A stretch of DNA of 64,000 nt from an uncultured Aquimarina sp. GTDB taxonomy: Bacteria > Bacteroidota > Bacteroidia > Flavobacteriales > Flavobacteriaceae. The notes under the pieces are model-generated. The model searched no databases and was not told where the DNA came from. It was given only the letters and a program-made list of their open reading frames with translations. Every line of letters starts with the position of its first letter. The stretch's first letter is position 1. A program made the position numbers and the translations under genes. Below, one piece after another: positions 49,879 to 60,378 of this stretch. The stretch lies in the NCBI GenBank assembly GCA_937951135.1, contig CALFCI010000088.1, forward strand, positions 1 through 64,000. Reading direction: 5' to 3'.

Positions 49879-50778
49879 TTAGCGTAATACAAATTGATAA
49901 GAGAGTAATGATAAGGCAGCAATAATGGAAACAAACGTAAGTAGGATACGAAATGAAGATATTCTTTTTTCAGCTTCAAAAGTCCAACTTGTAATGGATA
50001 TATATAATAAAGGCGCTACAATCCCGAGTAAAGCCAATAGTGTACTATTCATACTAGCAAACAAATAGGTATAGACGTAATATACTACAGCAATAATGGT
50101 TAGTATCGAAATACCACTAATAATCTTTAAGGTTCTATGTTGTCCCAGCAACACAGGAATAGATTGAATTCCGTTAGCATGATCTTGAGTTCGGGTGGTA
50201 GTGTCTTGTAGAAGTGTCCAAAGTAACGCTAGTATAAAAGCAAAAATGGAATAATCAAATACAATCGAAAAACAGACTTTCTGTATCGATTGGTTTGTTG
50301 CAGTAATTGATGGTAAGAGGTCAAAAAGCCCCACACTTAATAGTGCAAGTGAGATTAAAAATGCAATGGTTACATTTTTTACGATGAGTATTTCTTTAAG
50401 ATAGGTAGCATACATATAGAAACCAATAGAAGCAATAATAAACAAAGTAACAAATATGGGTCTCTCTATGATGTTAGCTACATAAAAACCGATTCCCACT
50501 CCTAGAATGTTTAGTATCATAAACGCCCAGTGTGTTGTTTTGACCGAGATAGATTTAGGCAATTGTGGGGTGTCGTATTTATATAAAGCAATACAGATCG
50601 CTCCTGCCGAAGCTATTGCTACAGTTGATAATAGTAGTAAGAACAGTCCAAAGCTATTCAAGGTAACTTGTATCCCATACGGTCTAAAAGGTTCAAACAA
50701 TCCATATCGAATGCACAGTTGTGCAAGGGTAATGAGCAGTATATTTGGAAACTTAATGAGTTTTAAAAATGCAATCAT
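49879..50778 (-). CDS. UbiA-family prenyltransferase
   Basis: Multi-TM; QLCIRYGLF, DTTTRTQDHANGIQSIPVLLGQHRTL. Confidence 0.82.
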   Translation of the reverse strand: MIAFLKLIKFPNILLITLAQLCIRYGLFEPFRPYGIQVTLNSFGLFLLLLSTVAIASAGAICIALYKYDTPQLPKSISVKTTHWAFMILNILGVGIGFYVANIIERPIFVTLFIIASIGFYMYATYLKEILIVKNVTIAFLISLALLSVGLFDLLPSITATNQSIQKVCFSIVFDYSIFAFILALLWTLLQDTTTRTQDHANGIQSIPVLLGQHRTLKIISGISILTIIAVVYYVYTYLFASMNSTLLALLGIVAPLLYISITSWTFEAEKRISSFRILLTFVSIIAALSLLSYQFVLR

Positions 50779-51018
50779 ATAAATCTTGGTTGGTATGTAG
50801 TCAAAAGGTTAAGGTAGTCAAAGATGCGACCTTACTTTGACACTTTAAAATTTTAAGGATATAATTTAGTTGTCAGTATATATATGGAATGTGAAAATTG
50901 TAATTCTCGTTTGAGTTTAGTAGCAAAGTTTCAAAGCCACAGAGAAGTAAAGGTTTTATTTGCTTTAATTACGATTAGCCTAAATTCTAACAACGTAGTG
51001 GTCTAGTTTCTAAAACAC

Positions 51019-51492
51019 TCATCGATGATGATACGGCTCATTTTTAAGAATCGTATATCCTCGATACAGTTGCTCAATAAAAAATAAGCGAACCATTTGA
51101 TGTGAAAACGTCATTTTTGATAAGGATAGCATTCCATTAGCACGTTTATATACTTCAGGGCTAAATCCATAGGGCCCTCCAATAGCGAAGATCAATCGTT
51201 TGCATCCACTGTTCATGTGTTTTTGTAGGACTTCAGAAAAATCGATAGAACTGTATTGTTTTCCTTTTTCATCAAGTAGTATAACAACATCTGCTGTCGA
51301 AACCTTCGTTAAAATAGCTTGTCCTTCTTTTTCTTTTTGTTGCGCTTCGCTAAGGTTTTTTACTTTTTTAAGGTCAGGAATAATATCAAAGTTAAATTTC
51401 ACATAAAAGCCAAGTCTTTTGATGTACTCTTTAATCAGTATTTCTAAATCGGTACTATCCGTTTTACCAATAGCAATAAGTTGTATTTGCAT
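51019..51492 (-). CDS. rlmH: 23S rRNA (pseudouridine1915-N3)-methyltransferase RlmH
   Basis: MQIQLIAIGKT...VILLDEKGKQYSSIDFSEVLQ...IFAIGGPYGFSPEVY...SLSKMTFSHQMVRLFFIEQLYRGYTILKNEPYHH. Confidence 0.97.
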   Translation of the reverse strand: MQIQLIAIGKTDSTDLEILIKEYIKRLGFYVKFNFDIIPDLKKVKNLSEAQQKEKEGQAILTKVSTADVVILLDEKGKQYSSIDFSEVLQKHMNSGCKRLIFAIGGPYGFSPEVYKRANGMLSLSKMTFSHQMVRLFFIEQLYRGYTILKNEPYHHR

Positions 51493-51852
51493 GGATGTTA
51501 TTTTTGTATTTTGGAGCGTTAGGCATCAGGTTTATGTGATTTGGTATTGGATTTTTCAAATACCACTAAACTCATAATTTTTTTATTTCACTTCTGACAC
51601 TTCGGAATAGTATCTATTTTAGTAGTTAGCCACTAGGGGGTAGTCATTAGTTTTTTTAAACTCCTGTATTCCACTTCTATTTCAAACTTTGTAAATTAAA
51701 TTTAGTTGATCGTTTTTATTATTAAAAATCGTACTTCGTAAATCTAAAATCGTAAATCTATTTTAGGCGTTAAGATTTGTCTCACATCTAGTATCTAATA
51801 GCGTAGCGGTCTATAATCTATTTTCGTACTTTAGCAAAAATAATGATTTCAT

Positions 51853-52710
51853 ATGATTAGTAAAGACCAATTTGAAAAGGAAATTGATTTAATAATCGCT
51901 AATGCTATTCGAGAAGATGTAGGAGATGGCGATCATAGTTCATTAGCATGTATCCCTAATTCAGCTACAGGAAAAGCGCAATTATTAGTAAAAGATGAAG
52001 GCATACTTGCCGGAGTCGAATTTGCAAAACAAGTATTTCATTATGTAGATCCAAGTCTAGAGATTACAGTAGGTATAGAAGACGGTGCTAAAGTCACTTA
52101 TGGAGATGTTGCTTTATATGTTTCAGGAAGTTCACAATCTATTTTAAAAGCAGAACGATTAGTCTTGAATGCAATGCAGCGTATGAGCGCCATCGCTACA
52201 AAGACCAATCATTTTGTGTCGTTATTAAAAGGTACAGGAACACAAATATTAGATACACGAAAAACAACTCCTGGAATTCGAGCTTTGGAAAAATGGGCTG
52301 TAAAAATAGGAGGAGGAGAGAACCATAGATTTGCATTATATGATATGATTATGCTAAAAGACAATCATATTGATTTTGCAGGAGGAGTAACCAAGGCTAT
52401 TGAGCAAACCAAACAGTATCTAGCAGATGAACAACGATCTTTAAAAATTATAGTAGAAGCACGTTCATTAGAGGAGATCAAAGAAATTATGAAAACCCCA
52501 GGGGTGTATCGAATTTTGATTGATAATTTTAATTATGAAGACACTCGTAAAGCGGTAGCGTTAATAGGAGATTACTGTTTAACAGAGTCTAGTGGAGGTA
52601 TTAATGAAGATACCGTGAGGCATTATGCTGAATGTGGTGTAGATTATATCAGTAGTGGTGCATTAACACATTCGGTATATAATCTAGACTTAAGTCTTAA
52701 AGCGGTATAA
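51853..52710 (+). CDS. nadC: Nicotinate-nucleotide pyrophosphorylase (carboxylating)
   Basis: REDVGDGDHSSLACIP; LNAMQRMSAIATKT; DTRKTTPGIRALEKWAVKIGGGENHRFALYDMIMLKDNHID. Confidence 0.97.
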   Translation: MISKDQFEKEIDLIIANAIREDVGDGDHSSLACIPNSATGKAQLLVKDEGILAGVEFAKQVFHYVDPSLEITVGIEDGAKVTYGDVALYVSGSSQSILKAERLVLNAMQRMSAIATKTNHFVSLLKGTGTQILDTRKTTPGIRALEKWAVKIGGGENHRFALYDMIMLKDNHIDFAGGVTKAIEQTKQYLADEQRSLKIIVEARSLEEIKEIMKTPGVYRILIDNFNYEDTRKAVALIGDYCLTESSGGINEDTVRHYAECGVDYISSGALTHSVYNLDLSLKAV

Positions 52711-53630
52711 TGTCTGAAATAATAGAGGAAAAATTAAGTAAAATACCTGTAGTCAATGTATTGGTTCGTTTTGGGAAACGTTTTGTTTTACCAGGCTTTC
52801 ATGGATTATCTGTTTATGATCTTATCGAGATTTATACTTTGGGTATTTTAAAAGGAACGTTTTCCTCTAGAGCAACATCTATATCGTGGAGTTTTTTTTT
52901 ATCCTTATTTCCTTTTCTTTTATTCTTACTAAATTTAATCCCTTATGTTCCTTTAGAAAATTTCCAAGATGATTTTTTGGTTTTTGTGAATAGCGCATTA
53001 CCATCGCAAACGTCCGACTTTTTTCAAGATGTATTTCGAGATATCGCCGATAATCAACGGGGTAGTTTTTTATCGACAGTATTCTTCTTATCGATTTTAT
53101 TAATGGCCAACGGGATAAAGGCAGTGTTTTCAGGTTTTGAGAGTTCTTACCATGCGATGACTCCTAATCGAAATTATTTCAAACAATATGCCATAGCAAT
53201 TCTTGTATCTTTAATTGTTGCTTTTTTATTATTGATTACCGTAGTTTTTACTTTGTATTTTAATTATTTAGTTTCCGAATTGAATACTTTGGGTATGGTA
53301 GATGATACGTTGTTTTGGCTAAATTTTGGGAAGTATGCATTATTTATTGTAATGATCTTTTTAATCATTGCTATATTATTTTATTTCGGAACAACAGAAG
53401 GCCGAAAAAACAGTTTCTTCTCTGCAGGTGCCTTTATGACGACTATTTTAATTATTGTCACAACCTACCTTTTTGGAATCTATATCGATAACTTTTCGAA
53501 TTACAATAAGCTATACGGATCTATAGGTGCCTTATTAATTTTAATGATTTATATTTTGCTCAATGCGAACTTGTTATTACTTGGTTTTGAGTTAAATGCG
53601 GCTTTAAATCAGCTTCGAAAGAAAATTTAA
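52710..53630 (+). CDS. YihY/BrkB-family membrane protein
   Basis: Start overlaps the nadC stop; multi-TM; SRATSISWSFFLSLFPFLLFLLNLIPYVP; YGSIGALLILMIYILLNANLLLLGFELNA. Confidence 0.92.
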   Translation: MSEIIEEKLSKIPVVNVLVRFGKRFVLPGFHGLSVYDLIEIYTLGILKGTFSSRATSISWSFFLSLFPFLLFLLNLIPYVPLENFQDDFLVFVNSALPSQTSDFFQDVFRDIADNQRGSFLSTVFFLSILLMANGIKAVFSGFESSYHAMTPNRNYFKQYAIAILVSLIVAFLLLITVVFTLYFNYLVSELNTLGMVDDTLFWLNFGKYALFIVMIFLIIAILFYFGTTEGRKNSFFSAGAFMTTILIIVTTYLFGIYIDNFSNYNKLYGSIGALLILMIYILLNANLLLLGFELNAALNQLRKKI

Positions 53631-53725
53631 CGTATCTTTAGGTATAGAGGAATGTAGATAACCTTAGCTGTTTTAAAGGGATGCAGGGATATAGCATTCG
53701 ATAATACAAGTAAACCCAAAGTACT

Positions 53726-54289
53726 ATGAAAACACTATATCTTTCGATAAGTATGCTCTTATGCGTATTTATGACGTCAAATGCTCAAGTAGAAGTAGGA
53801 GATGCAACCTTACCTAGTACAGTTACGTTTAATGCTGAAGAATTAGTTTTGAATGGAGCAGGAGTACGAGAAAAATTCTTTTTCGATATCTATGCTGCAG
53901 GATTATACTTGAAGAAAAAAAGCACAAAATCAATAGAGATTACAAATGCAGATGAAACCATGGCAATGAAATTACATATTTTGTCGGGAATGATGTCTAG
54001 AGAAAAAATGGCGGATGCACTTCGTTCAGGTTTTGAAAAGGCAACGAATGGAAATACTGCCGTATTATCAGAACGTATTGAAACCTTTATAGGTTTTATT
54101 AATACCGAAATTGCCGTAGATCAAGTATATGATATTACCTATGAAAAAGGTAAGGGAAGTCGTATTTATAAAGATGGAGTAGCTAAAGGAACGATTACAG
54201 GGCTAGACTTTAAAAAAGCATTATTTGAAATTTGGATAGGAACTACTCCAGCAGATAAAGGACTTAAAAATGAGTTACTAGGATTATAA
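53726..54289 (+). CDS. Chalcone isomerase-family secreted protein
   Basis: Signal peptide ending SNAQ; LVLNGAGVREKFFFDIYAAGLYLKKKS; GLDFKKALFEIWIGTTPADKGLKNELLG. Confidence 0.85.
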   Translation: MKTLYLSISMLLCVFMTSNAQVEVGDATLPSTVTFNAEELVLNGAGVREKFFFDIYAAGLYLKKKSTKSIEITNADETMAMKLHILSGMMSREKMADALRSGFEKATNGNTAVLSERIETFIGFINTEIAVDQVYDITYEKGKGSRIYKDGVAKGTITGLDFKKALFEIWIGTTPADKGLKNELLGL

Positions 54290-54467
54290 TGACACTCGTT
54301 TGATATTTATTCTATGTTTACACTATTCCGTTTAGGTGAATATAGCCTATACTATAAATACTAACTTAGTACGGTGTAAGAAGTAATAAAAGTCTCATTA
54401 TTTTTAGTAAGACTTTTGTTATTTACTAATATTGAAACCCTTATTTTTGTGACTATTAGTTCACAAT

Positions 54468-56924
54468 ATGGCATACTACATTAATGTAATCTTACCCATA
54501 CCTTTAGACAAAGAGTTTACCTATACAGTGAATGCTAGTGAAGCTGCTTTTTTGAAACCAGGGATGCGAGTGGCGGTACAATTTGGGAAAACCAAAGTAT
54601 ATGCAGCTTTGGTTACTATGGTACATGAAACACCGCCTTTGGTATATGAAGCTAAAGATATAGAGCACATTCTAGATGAAAGCCCTATTGTAACTACACA
54701 ACAGTTACAATTATGGTCGTGGATTGCTTCCTATTATATGTGTACCACAGGAGAAGTGATGCGAGCAGCCTTGCCCTCAGCCTTTCTATTAGAAAGTGAG
54801 ACGATAGTCATTCGAAATGATACGATATCAATACTACAAAGTGAACTTACCGATGATGAGTTCTTGATTTATGAAGCTTTGCAACAACAAAGCATTTTAC
54901 GAATTCAAGAAATAATGAATATCTCCGGTAAAAAGCGAGTGCTACCAATTATTAAAACCCTTTTGGAAAAGGGAGTGGTAACCATACAAGAAGAGTTGTA
55001 TGAGCAATATAAACCCAAAGTAGTACGCTATGTGCGGTTGCACTCAGAACATCAAGGAGAAGAAGCCTTACAATTGTTATTAGCTCAATTGTCGAATGCT
55101 CCAAAGCAGCGCGAGGTTCTACTACAATTCTTTACACTACAAGCTAAAGTTAATGCACCTATTACGGTAAAAAGTTTAAGTGAAGCCGCAAAAAGTACCC
55201 CTGCAATTATCAAAAGTTTGGTGACCAAAAAAATATTTGAAGAATACCATCAACAAATCGATCGTGTACAGTTTGATCAAGAAGGTAGATCAACGACTAC
55301 TGCACAATTAAATACCTATCAAGAACAAGCGTTATCAGAGATTGAAGAAGCATTTGAAGAGAAAGATGTTTGTGTATTGCATGGAGTCACATCTTCAGGG
55401 AAAACAGAAGTATATGTAAAACGTATAGCGGCGGTATTAAAAGAAGGAAAACAAGTATTGTATTTATTACCAGAAATTGCATTGACCGTACAATTGATTA
55501 CACGTTTGCAACACTACTTTGGAGATCAACTTACGGTATATCACTCTAAATACTCTGTAAATGAGCGTGTGGAGGCATGGAAAGCGATACAAAAGGGAGC
55601 GGCTAAGGCACAAATTATTATAGGCGCACGTTCTTCGATACTATTACCTTTTGTGAATTTAGGATTAATTGTGATTGATGAGGAGCATGAAAGTAGTTTT
55701 AAACAGTTTGATCCTGCACCAAGGTATCATGCTAGAGATACAGCAATTGTATTGGCGCATACTTTTGGTGCTAAAGTATTATTAGGATCTGCAACGCCAG
55801 CGCTAGAAACCTATCATAATGCCCAAGAAGGTAAATATGGTTTTGTGACGCTAACTAGGCGGTATGGTAATGTAATGCTACCCGAGATTAATTTGGTGGA
55901 TATTAAAACCAAGTATAAGAAAAAACAAATGAAAGGGCATTTTAGTGATACCTTGATTTTGGCAATGACAGAAGCGTTACAGGAAGGGGAGCAGGTCATT
56001 CTATTTCAGAATCGACGTGGATATTCTCCAGTAATTGAGTGTAATACTTGTGGACATACTCCGCAGTGCCCTAATTGTGATGTGAGTTTAACTTTTCATA
56101 GCTACAAAAATCAATTGCGCTGTCATTATTGTGGATATCATGCTTTAATGTTACAGCAATGTATGGCATGTAATAGTACTGAGCTATCTACCAAAGGGTT
56201 TGGAACGGAACAAATTGAAAAAGAAGTACAAGAGCTATTTCCAGATCATAAAGTTGGGCGGATGGATCAAGATACTACTCGTGGAAAACATGGATATGAA
56301 AAAATCATTACTAGTTTTGAGCAAGGAGCACTTTCTATATTAGTGGGAACACAGATGCTTACAAAAGGGTTGGATTTTAGAAACGTACGCCTAGTAGGAG
56401 TAATGAATGCCGATACTCTATTAAACTTTCCCGATTTTAGAGCGCACGAGCGCACCTACCAATTACTACAACAAGTAGCGGGTAGGGCTGGACGAACAGA
56501 AAAAAGAGGAAAGGTATTGATTCAAACCTATAATCCATATCATAATATTTTACAACAAGTCTCTACAAACGATTATACAGGAATGTATGAAGAGCAGCTA
56601 GAGGAACGCTATCAATATAAATATCCACCTTTTTATCGAATCATTAAAATTACAGGAAAGCACAAAGATTACAATAAAGTAAATGAAGCCATCAATTGGC
56701 TTGCGACATCTTTAAAAACAGTGTTTAAAGAGCATGTATTAGGACCAGAGTTTCCTCCGATTTCTAGAATTCGAAATCAATATCATAAAAATATTTTGCT
56801 AAAAATTCCTCAAGGACAGTCGTTGACTAAAACAAAAGCAATTATCAAGAAAATGCATAGTACGTGTACAGGAATTAAAACATTTTCAGGGGTTCGGATT
56901 ATCGTTAATGTTGATGCTTATTAA
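54468..56924 (+). CDS. priA: Primosomal protein N' (PriA helicase)
   Basis: LHGVTSSGKTEVYVKRI, LPEIALTVQLITRL, VIDEEHESSFKQ, LGSATPALET, CNTCGHTPQCPNCDVSLTFH, QVAGRAGRTEKRG. Confidence 0.97.
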   Translation: MAYYINVILPIPLDKEFTYTVNASEAAFLKPGMRVAVQFGKTKVYAALVTMVHETPPLVYEAKDIEHILDESPIVTTQQLQLWSWIASYYMCTTGEVMRAALPSAFLLESETIVIRNDTISILQSELTDDEFLIYEALQQQSILRIQEIMNISGKKRVLPIIKTLLEKGVVTIQEELYEQYKPKVVRYVRLHSEHQGEEALQLLLAQLSNAPKQREVLLQFFTLQAKVNAPITVKSLSEAAKSTPAIIKSLVTKKIFEEYHQQIDRVQFDQEGRSTTTAQLNTYQEQALSEIEEAFEEKDVCVLHGVTSSGKTEVYVKRIAAVLKEGKQVLYLLPEIALTVQLITRLQHYFGDQLTVYHSKYSVNERVEAWKAIQKGAAKAQIIIGARSSILLPFVNLGLIVIDEEHESSFKQFDPAPRYHARDTAIVLAHTFGAKVLLGSATPALETYHNAQEGKYGFVTLTRRYGNVMLPEINLVDIKTKYKKKQMKGHFSDTLILAMTEALQEGEQVILFQNRRGYSPVIECNTCGHTPQCPNCDVSLTFHSYKNQLRCHYCGYHALMLQQCMACNSTELSTKGFGTEQIEKEVQELFPDHKVGRMDQDTTRGKHGYEKIITSFEQGALSILVGTQMLTKGLDFRNVRLVGVMNADTLLNFPDFRAHERTYQLLQQVAGRAGRTEKRGKVLIQTYNPYHNILQQVSTNDYTGMYEEQLEERYQYKYPPFYRIIKITGKHKDYNKVNEAINWLATSLKTVFKEHVLGPEFPPISRIRNQYHKNILLKIPQGQSLTKTKAIIKKMHSTCTGIKTFSGVRIIVNVDAY

Positions 56925-56937
56925 GCCTATACTTGCG

Positions 56938-57660
56938 TTATGAAATCTGTTTCACTACTTCCAGATAGACAATACTAAAAAAGATGGCTAACCCAAAACT
57001 TAGTAACGTACCAATTAAGATATACTCTGTAAGTTTTCGATCTTTAGTTTTGGATAAGTCTCCAAAGCGAAATACGGATTTTGAAGCCAATAAAAATCCA
57101 ACACCTTCCCAATGATTGCTAATAATGAAAGCAAATATAAATAGTCGTTCTAATACCCCGATATAGGTACCAGCTTTGTCTAGTGAATTTTCATCAGTAT
57201 CCTCAGTAAGATCCCATCTAGAGATGATTACTTTCATAATAATAGAAGATACGAATGTTGTAAGAATTAAAAAGGTTACAAATGCTAAGGTCTTAGGAGC
57301 GTAAAGTACTGTAGTTTCAATTTCATACGGAATATAATGGTGTACTACTAAAGCAATAACGATTCCATGTAGACATTGATCCAATACAAACTTCTTTTGT
57401 GAAGAGAGTAGCGTAGACGGAGTATACGTTTTAGTAAGGTCAATTATGAAATGTGAAGTTGGAATGATAACGAGTGCAAACCAAAAAGAAAAATCAAATC
57501 CTAATAGAATCCATAGTACTATCAAATGAATTATAATATGAAGGTATAAATATACAGATTTGTATTTTTTGGACTCTTTATCTTGTACCCATGCGTTTGG
57601 TTGTAGTACAAAATCACCTAAGATATGAGCGAGGGTAAATTTAAGAATTAATAGTATCAT
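56938..57660 (-). CDS. DUF3307-family membrane protein
   Basis: LILKFTLAHILGDFVLQPNAWVQDKESKKYKSVYLYLHIIIHLIV...HFIIDLTKTY; 5 nt from the SatD-like gene. Confidence 0.85.
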   Translation of the reverse strand: MILLILKFTLAHILGDFVLQPNAWVQDKESKKYKSVYLYLHIIIHLIVLWILLGFDFSFWFALVIIPTSHFIIDLTKTYTPSTLLSSQKKFVLDQCLHGIVIALVVHHYIPYEIETTVLYAPKTLAFVTFLILTTFVSSIIMKVIISRWDLTEDTDENSLDKAGTYIGVLERLFIFAFIISNHWEGVGFLLASKSVFRFGDLSKTKDRKLTEYILIGTLLSFGLAIFFSIVYLEVVKQIS

Positions 57661-57665
57661 TATAA

Positions 57666-58262
57666 TCAGTATGTAATATGTGTGTTAAAGTACTGTATTA
57701 AAGCACTAATCTCATCGTACCCAGCTCTTTTTAATCCAGCACTAATTGTGCTTTGTGTTTTTTGTAAATGTATTGCCAATTCTTCTTGGTTTAGCGTAGG
57801 GTTTTCTAAAGCTGTTTTTACAATAGCTGCCGATGTAACTGTCCAATGATTCATAGTTAGAGCAGCTAACCGTAGCATAAGATTTATAGTAACATCAAAT
57901 GTGGGAACGGTTGATTTAAAGGCTAGAGTTCCCTTTTTTAAGCCTTCAAAACATTCTCCAGAGCGCACAAAAGCACTACCATTTGAAGAGGTTATTTTTC
58001 CTGAATCATAAGATTTTTCACCAATTCCAATAGCAATTCTAACGTCTAAATTTTTGATTTTTTTAAGTGTTGCTTTAATCAAAATAGCAGCTTCTAATGT
58101 GCGATCATTAGGGATTTCTATTTGAAAACTATCGCCTCTATAGATTTCCCATGTTTGAGGTGATGCACCGTATCGATTCAAGATAGTCGTCAAAGGAGGT
58201 ATCCAATCTTCAGGTTTAGATTGTCTAGAATTTATAATGTCTCCTGTGAGTATACTGATCAT
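57666..58262 (-). CDS. SatD-like regulatory protein with C-terminal HTH
   Basis: MISILTGDIINSRQ...; C-term NPTLNQEELAIHLQKTQSTISAGLKRAGYDEISALIQYF has HTH character. Confidence 0.8.
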   Translation of the reverse strand: MISILTGDIINSRQSKPEDWIPPLTTILNRYGASPQTWEIYRGDSFQIEIPNDRTLEAAILIKATLKKIKNLDVRIAIGIGEKSYDSGKITSSNGSAFVRSGECFEGLKKGTLAFKSTVPTFDVTINLMLRLAALTMNHWTVTSAAIVKTALENPTLNQEELAIHLQKTQSTISAGLKRAGYDEISALIQYFNTHITY

Positions 58263-58315
58263 AGTAATGATTAAATTATTTCCAAAACTACGTTTTTTTA
58301 ACTAAAAACTAAGTT

Positions 58316-58373
58316 TATCGTCTTTAAAAGCTATATTTTAAAATATCGACTTAAAAGACGATATTTTAAAATA
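58316..58373. promoter_or_regulatory. Putative operator: two TATTTTAAAATA palindromes plus 10-bp inverted repeat TATCGTCTTT/AAAGACGATA
   Basis: TATCGTCTTT (58316-58325), ATATTTTAAAATAT (58333-58346), AAAGACGATA (58354-58363), TATTTTAAAATA (58362-58373), ~50 bp upstream of the SatD-like gene. Confidence 0.6.
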
Positions 58374-58376
58374 GTG

Positions 58377-58534
58377 TTTAATCCATAGAATTCTCCAAGG
58401 CTCTGCCTCAGATATATCGACCAGATTCAAGACGTTTAGAACCAAGATTCAAGATAAAATAGCGTCTTGTTTCTTGGTTCTTGTAGCGAAGCGTTCTTAT
58501 CTCTGATACCCCGGCTCTGCATCGGGATAGTTCA
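58377..58534 (+). repeat. Dispersed structured intergenic repeat, copy 3
   Basis: TTTAATCCATAGAATTCTCCAAGGC...AGAACCAAGATTCAAGA-TAAAATAGCG-TCTTGTTTCTTGGTTCT...GTAGCGAAGCGTTCTTATCTCTGATACC...GGGATAGTTCAT. Confidence 0.92.
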
Positions 58535-58557
58535 TTTAAGCTATACTATAGAAAATG

Positions 58558-58926
58558 TTACTGGCCTGGCATGTCATAGAAAAATTGTTCTTCTACAATT
58601 TTACCATTATTTACCTTAAATACGCTTACCTCTTCCATTTGCATACGCCCTCGCTCCTTAAAAGTACAATCAAAACTCATTTTACAGGTAAAATGATCAC
58701 CAGCCACAATAGGATCAGAAGTTTCCGCTCCGTGCATTTCTTCAACACTAGCAAACCATTCGTTTGTTTTTTTCAAAACGGCCTCCATCCCTTTAATTTC
58801 TGCATTAGGAGCACCAGGCATTTCTTTACTTACAATATCTTGGTGATATAATTCTTGTAAAGCTTGCATGTTTTCACCTTTACGGCATAATTCTACGAGA
58901 CGGTCTGCTACTTGTTGCGTATTCAT
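58558..58926 (-). CDS. SnoaL/NTF2-like protein
   Basis: LVELCRKGENMQALQELYHQDIVSKEMPGAPNAEIKGMEAVLKKTNEWFASVEEMHGAETSDPIVAGDHFTCKMSFDCTFKERGRMQMEEVSVFKVNNGKIVEEQFFYDM. Confidence 0.85.
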   Translation of the reverse strand: MNTQQVADRLVELCRKGENMQALQELYHQDIVSKEMPGAPNAEIKGMEAVLKKTNEWFASVEEMHGAETSDPIVAGDHFTCKMSFDCTFKERGRMQMEEVSVFKVNNGKIVEEQFFYDMPGQ

Positions 58927-59041
58927 AATAATGTATTTATAGTTTATAAAAATGAACCTAAAAATACAAAAAATAGATCAAGATATTTGGTATAGGATTG
59001 TTATTTTTTAAGCATTTTTTTGATGAAATATAAACCAGACA

Positions 59042-60349
59042 TTATTGTAAAGCGTTCTTGTAGGTGGTTAAGCAGCGCTCTCTAGCAATTTTGTGATCTA
59101 CAATAGGGGTAGGGTATGTGAGTTCGTTGAGGTCTTGTACCCAAGTATTGATATAGGACAGTTTTTTATCAAACTTAGTAATTTGAGTAGTAGGATTAAA
59201 AATTCTAAAATATGGAGCAGCATCCACTCCGGATCCTGAAGCCCATTGCCAATTCCCTACATTTGCAGCCATATCATAATCCAGTAATTTTTCGGCAAAA
59301 TAAGCTTCTCCCCAACGCCAATCAATAAGCAAATGTTTACACAAAAAACTAGCAACAATCATACGGACTCTATTATGCATATATCCAGTTTGATTTAGTT
59401 GTCGCATTCCAGCATCCACAAAGGGATACCCCGTTTTTCCTTGTTTCCAAGCTTCAAATTCATCTTCATTATTACGCCATTCAATACGATCATATTTGGG
59501 TCTGAATGCTTGTTCTTTAGTATGCGGGAAATGCCATAATATTTGCATAAAAAATTCTCGCCAAATAAGTTCTGACCAAAAAATCTCATTCGTTTCAGCA
59601 ATAGCCTTTCGAACCATATCTCGTATGCTTACCGTTCCAAAACGAAGGTGCGGTCCTAATTTGGAAGTGCCTTGGTCTTGAGCAGGATAATTACGAGTAT
59701 CTTCATACTGATCAATTAGAGTTGGTGATACGTCATATAGAGATGCAGTAATGGGTACCAGTTGAAATCCTATTTCATCTAAAGTAACTGTAGGTAGTGT
59801 AGTATCTTGAAGTATTGATGAAAGCTGTTGTTCCGAAGGAAAAGATTCGATTAAAGTCCCTGTAAACTGAGTTTTCCATTTATTTTTATATGGGGTGTAC
59901 ACTACATAAGGGGTTCCATCTGCTTTTACAATATCATCTCTCTCAAAAATTACTTGATCTTTATACGAGTGAAACGCAATGCCTTGTGATTGTAGGAGTT
60001 CTTTAATTTTTTGATCTCGCGCTATTGCATAAGGTTCATAGTCATGATTGGTATATACTGCAGCAATATCATAGGTCTGTGCTAAGATTTCAAATACATG
60101 CTGAGGTGTACCGGAGTAGATTCCTAGATCGCGCTGGTGGTCGGTTACTAATTGGTTTTTAATATTTTGAATTGTTGCATGGATAAAAGGTACTCTAGCA
60201 TCACCTTTTGGAAGCTTTTCTAAAATTTCGGAATCAAAAATAAAAATAGGCAATACTGGATATCCACTTTGTAATGCATGAAATAAACCTGTGTTGTCCT
60301 GAAGCCTAAGATCACGACGAAACCAAAATATAGCGACTTGTTGTTTCAT
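59042..60349 (-). CDS. Cryptochrome/deoxyribodipyrimidine photolyase
   Basis: FWFRRDLRLQDNTGLFHAL; LGPHLRFGTVSIRDM; WRNNEDEFEAWKQGKTGYPFVDAGMRQLNQTGYMHNRVRMIVASFL; DYDMAANVGNWQWASGSGVDAAPYFRIFNP. Confidence 0.96.
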   Translation of the reverse strand: MKQQVAIFWFRRDLRLQDNTGLFHALQSGYPVLPIFIFDSEILEKLPKGDARVPFIHATIQNIKNQLVTDHQRDLGIYSGTPQHVFEILAQTYDIAAVYTNHDYEPYAIARDQKIKELLQSQGIAFHSYKDQVIFERDDIVKADGTPYVVYTPYKNKWKTQFTGTLIESFPSEQQLSSILQDTTLPTVTLDEIGFQLVPITASLYDVSPTLIDQYEDTRNYPAQDQGTSKLGPHLRFGTVSIRDMVRKAIAETNEIFWSELIWREFFMQILWHFPHTKEQAFRPKYDRIEWRNNEDEFEAWKQGKTGYPFVDAGMRQLNQTGYMHNRVRMIVASFLCKHLLIDWRWGEAYFAEKLLDYDMAANVGNWQWASGSGVDAAPYFRIFNPTTQITKFDKKLSYINTWVQDLNELTYPTPIVDHKIARERCLTTYKNALQ

Positions 60350-60378
60350 AATTTTATTATAAATATATCTTTAGAAGG

